Shown: positions 35,390-43,553 of the stretch, in pieces
Layout: every line of letters begins with the position of its first letter
How positions within the stretch are numbered: position 1 is the stretch's first letter
Assembly (NCBI GenBank): GCA_963974935.1
Contig: CAXBEV010000005.1
Coordinates: 1 to 64,000, forward strand
Length of the DNA stretch: 64,000 bases
Reading direction: 5' to 3'
Origin: UBA4479 sp963974935
Lineage (GTDB): Bacteria; Pseudomonadota; Alphaproteobacteria; Rhodospirillales; Casp-alpha2
Made by a program: the position numbers and the translations under genes
Notes under the pieces: generated by a model
The model's database searches: none
Seen by the model: the letters and a program-made list of their open reading frames with translations, nothing else
What the model was told of the DNA's origin: nothing

Positions 35390-35826
35390 CGTCCGCCAGT
35401 ACGGAAACGCGTCAACAGGTCGAAACACTGCTGGCAAAAGATGCCTACGCGGTTTCGCTCGGTATCACGGTGATTGATGCGGCGCCGGGCGCGGTGCGCG
35501 TCGGCATGACGGTGCGGGCCGATCATCTCAATTTTTTGGATTGGGCGCACGGCGGTGTGATTTTTGCGTTGGCCGACACTGCGTTTGGTTTGGCGTCCAA
35601 TTCTCACGACACGGTTTCTGTCGGTATTGATGCACACATGGCCTATTTGTCGGGAGTGCGCGAAGCCGATGTGATCGAAGCGCGGGCATCCGAGATTTCC
35701 CGCACCCGGCGCAAAGCAGTATACCGCATCGACGTGACGCGCCCGTCCGATGCTGCCGCCATCGCGGCGTTTACCGGCACGGTTTATGTCACTGAACAGG
35801 CGCTCAAGGATGTGGTTGCGAGTTAG
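35386..35826 (+). CDS. Hotdog-fold acyl-CoA thioesterase (PaaI-like)
   Basis: A 146-residue hotdog thioesterase. NFLDWAHGGVIFALADTAFG (about 45-64) carries the catalytic H-G-G and Asp of the PaaI group. PaaI-type enzymes hydrolyse hydroxyphenylacetyl-CoA or other blocked acyl-CoAs, freeing CoA. The start overlaps the mutase stop as ATGA, so it is part of the mutase operon, perhaps removing a dead-end CoA ester. No other phenylacetate gene is present, so I do not use the name paaI. Confidence 0.88.
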   Translation: MTSASTETRQQVETLLAKDAYAVSLGITVIDAAPGAVRVGMTVRADHLNFLDWAHGGVIFALADTAFGLASNSHDTVSVGIDAHMAYLSGVREADVIEARASEISRTRRKAVYRIDVTRPSDAAAIAAFTGTVYVTEQALKDVVAS

Positions 35827-35863
35827 GCCGTGGGGTGGGAAATCTGGAATCTAATTTAGCTGA

Positions 35864-36337
35864 TCAATAATCGGCGTAGATCGTGAAGATGTTATCGTCG
35901 TTATAATTTCCTTTTTTTTGATTTACGGAAATATGGAGTGTCCCGCCGATATTGATTGTGCGTTTGCCCTGATTGTTTAACCGAATGGGGTTTGTTTTAT
36001 CCATCGTAAAGTTATCGATTGTCATGACGTTACCGCTTGATCCCTTACGTATGGTGATCGAAGACGGCAGCGTGATGAATACATCCGTATTTTTCTTGCC
36101 GACGATCTGAAAGCGCGCCCGCTTCACCGTGCCGCCGAATGAGAAGGCGCCGCCGCTGCCAGTTGCGGTATCGGCATCTGGACTAAGAACGACGGTGCCG
36201 GAAAAATTAATGTCTGATGCCCATTCCCCGAATTTCATATCCCGCTTTTGAATGATTTCCGGTTCATTTGCTGCAAACGTGTTTTCAGCATAGCCGAGGG
36301 TCACAAGGGCAAAAAACAATATGACGATGAAACGCAT
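35864..36337 (-). CDS. DUF4402 exported protein
   Basis: A 157-residue protein with a signal peptide (about 1-22, cut at TFA-AN). The mature part is beta-rich with Gly, Thr and Asn, and ends with GGTLHISVNQKKGNYNDDN then FTIYADY, the hallmark end of DUF4402 proteins. These are secreted or surface proteins with pilin-like beta folds in alphaproteobacteria. I placed the start at the ATG at 36337 because a signal peptide begins there; an upstream in-frame ATG at 36442 would bury it. It is monocistronic and AT-richer than its neighbours. Confidence 0.8.
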   Translation of the reverse strand: MRFIVILFFALVTLGYAENTFAANEPEIIQKRDMKFGEWASDINFSGTVVLSPDADTATGSGGAFSFGGTVKRARFQIVGKKNTDVFITLPSSITIRKGSSGNVMTIDNFTMDKTNPIRLNNQGKRTINIGGTLHISVNQKKGNYNDDNIFTIYADY

Positions 36338-36517
36338 TTGATTTAGCTCATTTCGAAATAGTGAAAATATATCGGCCGATACAACAGCACATGAAACTGA
36401 CAGGAACCTTATCCCGGATGCGATCAGTCGGCCCGATAACAATCGCTTAAAACATGTTGGATTGTTAACTTTCGGCCTTTGGACTTGAACGCCGTCCGTA
36501 TTTTCCGGCAGGCTTTT

Positions 36518-37396
36518 CTACGCCGCACGCTTGCGCTCGCGATAGATCGTATAGAGGCCGCTTGAGACCACGATGGCGGCACCGATGACGGTCCAGACGT
36601 CCGGCAGGTTGCCGAATACCAAATAACCGATCACGCTGGCGAACACCAACAGCGTGTAGTTGAACGGTTGCAGCGTCGATGCGGGGGCGGCTTCTAAGGC
36701 TTTGATCAATAGAAAATGTCCGGCGGTCGCCGTGCACGATAGGCACGCCAGCCAAAACCATTCTTCCATCGTCGGGCCCCGCCAATAAAACGGGCCGATG
36801 AAGGCCATCACGACGACGCCGATCAGCGCCATATAGACGGTTGAGGTTTCGCCGTCGTCGTGGCGGGCGACCAAACGCGTCATGACGTTGTAGCCTGCAA
36901 ACATGAAGGCGGTCAGCAGCGCCAAAAGGGCACCCGGCTGCAATGCAGCTACACCCGGTCGCAGGATCACCAACACGCCGATGAACCCAGCCGCCACGGC
37001 GGCCCAGCGACGAATGCCGACGGGCTCGCGCAAGAACACTGCCGCTATCGCGGTGACCATCAGCGGGAACGTCGCGAGAAGGGCATGGATTTCGGCAAGG
37101 CTGAGAAAACGAATGGTGACAATAAACAGGCCGATCTCGACCAAGATCAGTAGGGAGCGACAGATTTGAAGCAACGGCACTTCGCTTTTCAAAATCTGGC
37201 GTAACGGCTTTTTGCGGGTGGAATAAGCGATAGCAAACACCGCATAGAACGCAAACCGGACCAGCAAAATTTGTGGCACGTCGAAACTGTCGGCTAAAAG
37301 TTTGGTGATGGCGTCTTGGGTGGCGAAAATAAACATCGCCGACACCACCAACGTGATGCCCAAACTTGCGTTATCTTGTTGTGGTGCACGCCTCAT
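36518..37396 (-). CDS. EamA/RhaT-type DMT transporter
   Basis: A 292-residue protein with ten predicted membrane helices in two EamA repeats (roughly 12-140 and 155-285). LLVRFAFYAVFAIAYSTRK and the repeated AAVAAGFIGVLVILRPG segment are typical. Such carriers export or import amino acids, nucleotides or small metabolites by proton exchange; the substrate cannot be predicted. The tail YRERKRAA is basic and cytoplasmic. Confidence 0.9.
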   Translation of the reverse strand: MRRAPQQDNASLGITLVVSAMFIFATQDAITKLLADSFDVPQILLVRFAFYAVFAIAYSTRKKPLRQILKSEVPLLQICRSLLILVEIGLFIVTIRFLSLAEIHALLATFPLMVTAIAAVFLREPVGIRRWAAVAAGFIGVLVILRPGVAALQPGALLALLTAFMFAGYNVMTRLVARHDDGETSTVYMALIGVVVMAFIGPFYWRGPTMEEWFWLACLSCTATAGHFLLIKALEAAPASTLQPFNYTLLVFASVIGYLVFGNLPDVWTVIGAAIVVSSGLYTIYRERKRAA

Positions 37397-37474
37397 CGAC
37401 GCGACTTAAGGCATTGCCGAGGGGATGGCAATATCCGTGTCAAAAGGCGCCCAACCCATCTGCGCGCGTCTTGT

Positions 37475-37921
37475 TTACGCCCCGTAGCGGTCGCCGAACA
37501 CAAAAGCCTCGGTCTCGCGGATGCTGTCTTCGAGAGATTCTTTGACCGACTTGAACAGATCGCGGATCGACACGATGGCAATGCATTTGCCGTCTAGGAC
37601 CACTGGCAGGTGGCGATAACCACGAGTCTGCATCAACTCAAGCGCATCCGCTGCACTATCACCGGGCGCCAGGGTGTCCGGGTTTGGTGTCATGATGTCA
37701 CTGATTTTTGCGGTTGTTGGGTCCATGCCGACGGCGACGGCCCGAAACACGATGTCGCGTTCAGTAACGATGCCGCTGAGTTTGCCGTCGCTGTCGTTAA
37801 TCACCAGTGCGGCGATTTTACGCTCGCGCATGGCGGCGGCGGCATGACCGATGGTTTCGTCTAGGGTTGCACAGGCGACGTCTGTCGGCTGCACGATATC
37901 GGGAATAATATTGCGTTGCAT
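37475..37921 (-). CDS. CBS-domain pair protein
   Basis: A 148-residue protein of two CBS motifs forming one Bateman module (about 1-62 and 70-130). GKLSGIVTERDIVFRAVAVG and YRHLPVVLDGKCIAIVSIRD are the two nucleotide-contact segments. Stand-alone CBS proteins sense adenine nucleotides and regulate partners. AGGAGG precedes the ATG at 37921. No partner enzyme is adjacent on the same strand within the operon; the CorC-like gene upstream also carries CBS domains. Confidence 0.92.
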   Translation of the reverse strand: MQRNIIPDIVQPTDVACATLDETIGHAAAAMRERKIAALVINDSDGKLSGIVTERDIVFRAVAVGMDPTTAKISDIMTPNPDTLAPGDSAADALELMQTRGYRHLPVVLDGKCIAIVSIRDLFKSVKESLEDSIRETEAFVFGDRYGA

Positions 37922-38025
37922 GCTTTGCCTCCTAGGCCGGGCCCGTCACGTCGTTTCGCGCAACTTCGACCATCTCACCTAAGAACTCTACGCCACTCGG
38001 CACTGCAAATGAAGAAGAAAGCGCC

Positions 38026-39315
38026 TTAGCTCTCGTCGGGCTCGACGGGGACTGCATTCTCATCAGCCGGAGGGGTTACGCGGATCCGGGTGATTTGGTT
38101 GCGTTGACGGCCGACGATATCGAAACGAAAGGCGTGAAACATGAAGCTTTGTCCGACTTCGGGGATGCGCCGAGATTCGTGCAAGACCAGGCCTGCAATG
38201 GTCGCGGCTTCTTCATCCGGGAGGTCCCATTCGTACTCACGGTTGAGATCGCGGAGCGTCACCGAACCTTCAACCAAATAGCTGCCGTCGGCTTGTGACG
38301 TCACGCCGACCACCTGCACGTCGTGCTCGTCGTCAATGTCACCGACGATTTCTTCGATGATGTCTTCGAGCGTCACAACGCCCATGTTGGAGCCGTACTC
38401 GTCGACGACCAGCGCAAAATGTTCGCGTCGATCCCGGAACGCCTGCAACTGGTCCAGCAGCATGGTTTGTTCGGGGATAAACCAAGGCTCAGCGGTGATG
38501 CTCATGATGTCGAGTTCTGTGGTTTCCCCCTTCAGGCGCATCAATTCACGCAGCAGCGCCTTCGCGTGTAAAACGCCAACGATGTTGTCGCTGTCGTCGC
38601 GCCACAGCGGAATTCGAGTGTAAGGGCTTTCCAGCACTTGGCGCACAATCTCGTCGGCCGGCAAATTGGCGTCGACCGCGACCACATTGCGGCGGTGCGT
38701 CATGATTTCTTCGACCTGCACTTCAGTGAGTTCGAGCACGGACCGCAGCATATCGCGTTCTTGCTTCACCGCCGGCTCGTCGCCGTCGTGCAGCTCAATC
38801 GCGCCGCGCAGTTCTTCTTCGGCGGCTTCTCGGCTTTCGTCGGCGCTTTTGCCGGCGCCGAGCATGCGCAGCAACTGGCGCACGATGGCATTGATGCCGA
38901 GTGTCACTGGCGCAAAGATCGAAATGATCGGCTTAATGATTGGTGCCACGGCAAGCGCCATGCTGTTGGCGTTACGAATGGCATAGGTCTTGGGCAGAAT
39001 TTCCGAGAAAATCAGCACCAATAAAGTCATTGCGATGGTCGCGTAAACCACACCGTTGTCGCCGAACAGTTTGATCAGAAGGCTGGTCGCCAGCGCAGAC
39101 GCCAAGATGTTGACCAAGTTGTTGCCGAGCAAAATCGCGCCGATCAGGCGTTCTTTGTCTTCGTGCAGGGCGTTGACGATTCCAGCCCGCTTGTCGCCGC
39201 TTTGTTCAAGCTGGTGCATGACGTGCTTAGAAGCCGCCGTCAGCGCCGTTTCCGCGCCTGAAAAAAAGCCGGACAGCACAAGCAATACAAAGATCGCGAG
39301 GCCGATTTCAATCAT
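38026..39315 (-). CDS. CNNM/CorC-like DUF21-CBS-CorC_HlyC membrane protein
   Basis: A 429-residue protein. DUF21 membrane domain with about four helices (1-180), including LVLSGFFSGAETALTAAS; a CBS pair (about 210-335, MTHRRNVVAVDANLPADE); and a C-terminal CorC/HlyC domain (about 345-420). Members are implicated in magnesium or cobalt efflux and heavy-metal tolerance. The ATG at 39315 follows AAGGA; the upstream TTG at 39342 was rejected. It is the gene downstream of aroB on the same strand. Confidence 0.9.
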   Translation of the reverse strand: MIEIGLAIFVLLVLSGFFSGAETALTAASKHVMHQLEQSGDKRAGIVNALHEDKERLIGAILLGNNLVNILASALATSLLIKLFGDNGVVYATIAMTLLVLIFSEILPKTYAIRNANSMALAVAPIIKPIISIFAPVTLGINAIVRQLLRMLGAGKSADESREAAEEELRGAIELHDGDEPAVKQERDMLRSVLELTEVQVEEIMTHRRNVVAVDANLPADEIVRQVLESPYTRIPLWRDDSDNIVGVLHAKALLRELMRLKGETTELDIMSITAEPWFIPEQTMLLDQLQAFRDRREHFALVVDEYGSNMGVVTLEDIIEEIVGDIDDEHDVQVVGVTSQADGSYLVEGSVTLRDLNREYEWDLPDEEAATIAGLVLHESRRIPEVGQSFMFHAFRFDIVGRQRNQITRIRVTPPADENAVPVEPDES

Positions 39316-39397
39316 CAACTTATCCTTCTGTGTGCCCTGCAACGCGGGACTTTTAGTGCGTGTCGTGTGTCAAAATGGCGTGGGTGGCGAGGATATC

Positions 39398-40570
39398 TCA
39401 GCGTGCCGCCGCGATAAAGGCGTTGAGCGTCTGTGTTACCGCAGCCGGGTCCACGTCACGGACAACTTCCGACTGGCCGATGTCGCCCGCCAAAATAAAC
39501 GTCAGTTTGCCGCCTTCGGTCTTTTTGTCGCGGCCCATGTGGTCGAGCAGAGCATCCGCCGTCCAATTGTCACCCAGTAGGGCTTTGATGTTCGTCGGCA
39601 GGCCGACGTCCTGCAAATGTGCGACCAAGCGATCCCGCGCCGTGATGCCGCCCATTTTTAGGCGCGCTGAAAGATCCAGCGCCATCACCATGCCGATGGC
39701 GACCGCTTCGCCGTGTTTGAGCTTATCTTCAAAGCCGACCTGCGCTTCGAGCGCGTGGGCGAAAGTGTGGCCTAGATTCAACAGCGCGCGCACGCCGGAC
39801 TCCCGCTCATCGGCGGCGACGATTTCGGCTTTGCTGGTGCACGAACGCAGTACTGCTTCTCGCCGGACCGCCCCGTCGCCATCCAGCAACGCAGCAGCGT
39901 TGGCGCGCAGCCAATCGAAGAATGCGGGATCGTTGATGACGCCGTACTTCACCACCTCGGCATAGCCGCACAGCAGCTCGCGTCGTGGCAAGGTATCTAA
40001 GGTCTGGGTGTCGGCGATCACAACTTTCGGTTGGTGGAATGCACCGATCAAGTTTTTGCCGTAACGGGTGTCGATGCCGGTTTTGCCGCCGACGGAACTG
40101 TCGACTTGCGCCAACAACGTCGTCGGCACCTGCACGAAGTCTATGCCGCGTAACAGCACGGCGGCTGCGAACCCGGTCAAATCGCCGATCACGCCACCGC
40201 CCAGCGCGATCAGCGTGGTTTTGCGGTCGATGCCGTCGCGCAGCAAACCGTCGGTCAGCTCATCAAGATATTTGAGGCTTTTGGTGTGCTCGCCCGGCGG
40301 CAGGATCATTGCGCGATGCGCGATGCCCGCGGCATTAAGCGATGCCTCTAGCGGCGCCAACCAATGCGGGGCGACGTTTTCGTCTGTGACGATGACGGTG
40401 TTGGGCGAGGCTAGGACATCTCTCATCAAATCCCCTGCCTGCCGGATCGCGCCGTCACCGATGAAGATGTCATAGCTGCGATCCCCGAGCGCCACGTTCA
40501 ACGTGGCCAGCGGCAATGAATTCTGAGACTCGTCGTTATGCGTGGGGCCGGAAACGGCGGGGTCGGTCAT
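39398..40570 (-). CDS. aroB: 3-dehydroquinate synthase
   Basis: A 390-residue NAD- and metal-dependent enzyme of the shikimate pathway, converting DAHP to 3-dehydroquinate. Visible blocks are DGIDRKTTLIALGGGVIGDL, DFVQVPTTLLAQVDSSVGGK, KNLIGAFHQPK, and the metal ligands in RALLNLGHTFAHALE and LKHGEAVAIG. A 20-residue N-terminal extension is longer than in E. coli. It starts 7 bases after aroK, so the two are one operon. Confidence 0.96.
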   Translation of the reverse strand: MTDPAVSGPTHNDESQNSLPLATLNVALGDRSYDIFIGDGAIRQAGDLMRDVLASPNTVIVTDENVAPHWLAPLEASLNAAGIAHRAMILPPGEHTKSLKYLDELTDGLLRDGIDRKTTLIALGGGVIGDLTGFAAAVLLRGIDFVQVPTTLLAQVDSSVGGKTGIDTRYGKNLIGAFHQPKVVIADTQTLDTLPRRELLCGYAEVVKYGVINDPAFFDWLRANAAALLDGDGAVRREAVLRSCTSKAEIVAADERESGVRALLNLGHTFAHALEAQVGFEDKLKHGEAVAIGMVMALDLSARLKMGGITARDRLVAHLQDVGLPTNIKALLGDNWTADALLDHMGRDKKTEGGKLTFILAGDIGQSEVVRDVDPAAVTQTLNAFIAAAR

Positions 40571-40577
40571 AAGGTGC

Positions 40578-41162
40578 TCATGTATCCGCGAAGGTGGCGG
40601 CGGTTTCTAATCGCGCGGTGACCGCGCGTACGGTGGCCTCTAGGCCTTCGTCGCCGGTCTCGATGGTGATATCGGCCTCGGCATAGACCGGATAGCGGAC
40701 TTCTGCCAGTTTTTTCAGTGTGCGGAGAGGATCTTCGGTCTGCAGCAGCGGGCGGTGCGTGGAGCGTTTGGTGCGCTTATACAGGATTTCCGGGTCGGCC
40801 TTGAGCCAAACCGAAGTCGACAACGCCTTGATGGCGTCGCGTGTCTCGCCGTCCATAAAGGCGCCGCCGCCGGTCGCAATCACGCTCGGCGCGTCGTTCA
40901 AAATACGCCGCAGCACCCGGCGTTCACAGTCGCGAAACGCGGGCTCACCATAAACGTCGAAGATGTCCGTGACACCGCAGCCGGCGGCTTTTTCAATTTC
41001 AAGATCGGAATCAACAAACGTCACGCCTAAGATGTCTGCGAGACTGCGCCCGACGCACGACTTCCCGGCGCCCATCAAGCCGACGAGCACTACCGAGCGC
41101 GCGAGCGGCTTATGCGTCGGCGGCGTCGTTGATTCGGTGTCTGGTGTCGGCGTCGTCGCCAT
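40578..41162 (-). CDS. aroK: Shikimate kinase
   Basis: A 194-residue kinase phosphorylating shikimate at O3. The Walker A GLMGAGKS is at residues 28-35, shikimate-binding DSDLEIEK and EPAFRDCERRVLR follow, and GGGAFMD contacts the substrate. The lid arginine is in KRSTHRPLL. The first 20 residues (Thr/Pro-rich) extend beyond the E. coli protein. It lies immediately upstream of aroB, the usual alphaproteobacterial arrangement. Confidence 0.95.
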   Translation of the reverse strand: MATTPTPDTESTTPPTHKPLARSVVLVGLMGAGKSCVGRSLADILGVTFVDSDLEIEKAAGCGVTDIFDVYGEPAFRDCERRVLRRILNDAPSVIATGGGAFMDGETRDAIKALSTSVWLKADPEILYKRTKRSTHRPLLQTEDPLRTLKKLAEVRYPVYAEADITIETGDEGLEATVRAVTARLETAATFADT

Positions 41163-41273
41163 TTGTGCGTTTAACTCCTAGGTGTTTTTCTCAAGTCGCT
41201 CATCATATGCTGTCTTTGGCAGCCGTTGAAAGCGTGCAGCGCCGCCGATACACTTCAGGTAGCCGATTTTTTA

Positions 41274-41317
41274 GCCCCTGCAATTAACATTTTAATGATC
41301 AATGTATTTGCAGGGGC
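41274..41317. repeat. Perfect 10-bp inverted repeat with 24-base AT-rich loop
   Basis: GCCCCTGCAA (41274-41283) and TTGCAGGGGC (41308-41317) flank an AT-rich spacer in the divergent region between aroK and the 46-residue gene. No T run follows on either strand, so it is not a standard terminator. A protein-binding or RNA structural role is possible. Confidence 0.6.
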
Positions 41318-41427
41318 CAAAAAAATGACACACTCATGCGTGAGCATCAATTGCTGACGCGTAAACGCCGTATGCCTCTGGAGGGTGCGGCACGTGCCTA
41401 GAACAATCGAACGGATAGCGTGATTTT

Positions 41428-41568
41428 ATGGGAAAGTTGACGGTTTTTGTACTTCTGGTGTTGCTCGTCGCCGTTGCCGGCGGTGGCGCGTTCTTGGCGA
41501 CCTGGGAAATTCCGGCGCCGGTCAGCAATGTTGAAAAGGTCCTGCCGGATGATCAGTTTCCGCGCTAA
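41428..41568 (+). CDS. Small membrane protein of 46 residues
   Basis: A short protein with one N-terminal hydrophobic helix (about residues 5-24, VFVLLVLLVAVAGGGAFLA) and a short periplasmic tail ending in VLPDDQFPR. The tail is consistent with a conserved small protein found near alphaproteobacterial shikimate/xer loci, but I cannot name a family. Its last 20 bases overlap the start of the next gene, in a different frame, so the two are translationally coupled. No clear ribosome site precedes the ATG. Confidence 0.65.
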   Translation: MGKLTVFVLLVLLVAVAGGGAFLATWEIPAPVSNVEKVLPDDQFPR

Positions 41569-43519
41569 ACCCCGCTCAGCTTGGGGCTTGGCGTTGTCAG
41601 CGCTGATTCTTTCAGGGGCAGCTCAGGCGCAAACGGTATACGCACCAACGCCGCTGGCCCCACCGCCTGCCGAGTTCGCCACGCCCGAGGCTGACACGGC
41701 ACTGCAACAGCCGGTATCCGCACCCCGCCGCTTGGTGTCACCTGGGGGCGCTCAAGATGTGCCGAAAGAAAACATGCCGCAGCAATTGCCGTCGGCACGC
41801 ATGAGTCGCCCGACCGCCGCTCAGTCGACAAAATCCGGTATTGAGGTCGAAGGCGTCGGTGCCATCGACAGCGAATCGGTCGGCGCCTACGCGCGTAGAG
41901 ACGGTGGATTGGGTGCAAAAATGTGGCAAGGTGTGTCACGTAAAGCGGCTGTCGACTATGTGAATGCGATCCCGAGCCAAACCGGTTACATGGCGCTTCG
42001 CGATGTCGCCGCGCGTTTGCTGTTAAGTCGGGCCACTGCGCCGATCACGGCCAGCGAAGACGCACCCAGCTTGTTGGCGGCCCGTGCCCAAGCATTGCTG
42101 CGCTTAGGCGATGTCGAGGGTGCACGCCTGATGCTTTCGGTATCGCCCAGCCAGGACCGTCCGGTCGAATTAGACGCGGTCGATGCTATGCTGAGCCTGC
42201 TCAGTTTTAACAATGCGCGTGCATGCGGCTTGGCGCGGAACAACCAAGCCCGTGCGCTTGATGACTTTTGGCAGCGCTTGCTGGTTTATTGCGATGCCCT
42301 CGATAAAAAGGCCGAGAGTGTGAACCTGGGCCTGTCGTTGCTGCGTGAAGTCGGCGGCGACGATCCGGCGATGGCGCTGCTGACTGATTCTCTGCTGACC
42401 GGCAACGCGGTGACGTTGGACACCATCAAAGACCCAAAACCTATTCACTTGGTGTTGAGCCGCGCGGCGAAGTCGCCGCTGCCCGTTGATATCGTCAATA
42501 GCGACGACCCGCTGGTTTTGCATGGCGCAGCACTGGCCCCCAATTTGGTGCTGGGCAGCCGCATTGAAGCTGCGGAGCGTGCCGTGGCGATGGGCGCGCT
42601 CAATCCGTTGGAACTGCGTCGGCTTTATACCGAGGTCCCGTATACGGATGCGGACCGTCAGAATGCGCTGAGCCGTGCCAACGACATTGGTGGTGCTGCG
42701 GCTCGCGCGTTGTTGTATCAAGCCGCCGCCAAGCAAAACATTCCGACCGCTCGGGCCGAAATCATTGCGACCGCGTTTGATGTGGCCCGCGAAGATAACC
42801 GTTTCTTACCGGCAGTGATGGCGTTTCGCCCGCTGATCGACCGCCTGCCACCGAGTCCGGAAATGGTTTGGTTTGCGTTGCGTGGCGTTCGGGCATTCCT
42901 GACGCTGGGCGATCCCGTCGGCACCAACCGCTGGCTGGCGTTGCTGCGGGCCAGCGCACAGGTTCGTGAAGAAAATCGCGTGGCCCTTGATCGGATCGCA
43001 CCGCTGGCACGCCTCATGGGGGCAGGAGATCGTCGTGTCGAGGTCTCAGATTTACTTGAAGCTTGGAAAAATAGCCTTGAAGACACACCCGAAAGCGTCA
43101 GTCGCCGCGAACTTTTGAACGGCCTTATGATGGCCTTGGGTGAGCCGGTGCCAGCCGACGCATGGGATGGCATTCCGAGCGTGGGTATGTATCCGCAAAA
43201 ATTGCCGGCGTTGAGTGTATGGTTCCGATTGCGTCAAAGCATGCAGGCCATTGTCGCCGAACCCCGCACGCAGATGGGTGTCATGGGCACAGCCGGCCTA
43301 GGCCAAGTGACCAGTGTCGCGATGTCCCGCGCTGAGAGCGATATCCCACCCGGTGTCGCCGTGCCGGCGATCTTGGTGCTGCAAGCGATGGGCGCAGGTG
43401 GCCCTGGCACGCAAGGCTTGGCTGTGGTGTTCGAAGCGATCACGGCCTTGAAAACCTTGGGTCTGGATGGTGCCGCGCGCAGGCTGGCGGTTGAAACTGC
43501 GCTCGCTGCCGGACTTTAA
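41549..43519 (+). CDS. Large exported helical-repeat protein, function unknown
   Basis: A 656-residue protein with a signal peptide (1-27, cut at AQA-QT). A Pro/Ala-rich linker with no Cys leads to an Ala/Leu-rich helical region from about residue 130 to the end, resembling a solenoid. Segments such as AAERAVAMGALNPLELRRLY show a helical hairpin periodicity. The start at 41549 lies in the preceding gene; an upstream in-frame start at 41447 would bury the signal peptide. xerD follows 34 bases later. It is probably a periplasmic scaffold or envelope protein. Confidence 0.85.
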   Translation: MISFRAKPRSAWGLALSALILSGAAQAQTVYAPTPLAPPPAEFATPEADTALQQPVSAPRRLVSPGGAQDVPKENMPQQLPSARMSRPTAAQSTKSGIEVEGVGAIDSESVGAYARRDGGLGAKMWQGVSRKAAVDYVNAIPSQTGYMALRDVAARLLLSRATAPITASEDAPSLLAARAQALLRLGDVEGARLMLSVSPSQDRPVELDAVDAMLSLLSFNNARACGLARNNQARALDDFWQRLLVYCDALDKKAESVNLGLSLLREVGGDDPAMALLTDSLLTGNAVTLDTIKDPKPIHLVLSRAAKSPLPVDIVNSDDPLVLHGAALAPNLVLGSRIEAAERAVAMGALNPLELRRLYTEVPYTDADRQNALSRANDIGGAAARALLYQAAAKQNIPTARAEIIATAFDVAREDNRFLPAVMAFRPLIDRLPPSPEMVWFALRGVRAFLTLGDPVGTNRWLALLRASAQVREENRVALDRIAPLARLMGAGDRRVEVSDLLEAWKNSLEDTPESVSRRELLNGLMMALGEPVPADAWDGIPSVGMYPQKLPALSVWFRLRQSMQAIVAEPRTQMGVMGTAGLGQVTSVAMSRAESDIPPGVAVPAILVLQAMGAGGPGTQGLAVVFEAITALKTLGLDGAARRLAVETALAAGL

Positions 43520-43553
43520 AATTGCGGGCTTTAAACCTAGATAGGGACGGGGT

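Noticed and set aside
35386..35826. Phenylacetate degradation gene paaI
   Set aside because: No other paa gene is present; the thioesterase belongs to the acyl-CoA mutase operon.
41274..41317. Bidirectional terminator
   Set aside because: No T run follows either arm and the loop is 24 bases.
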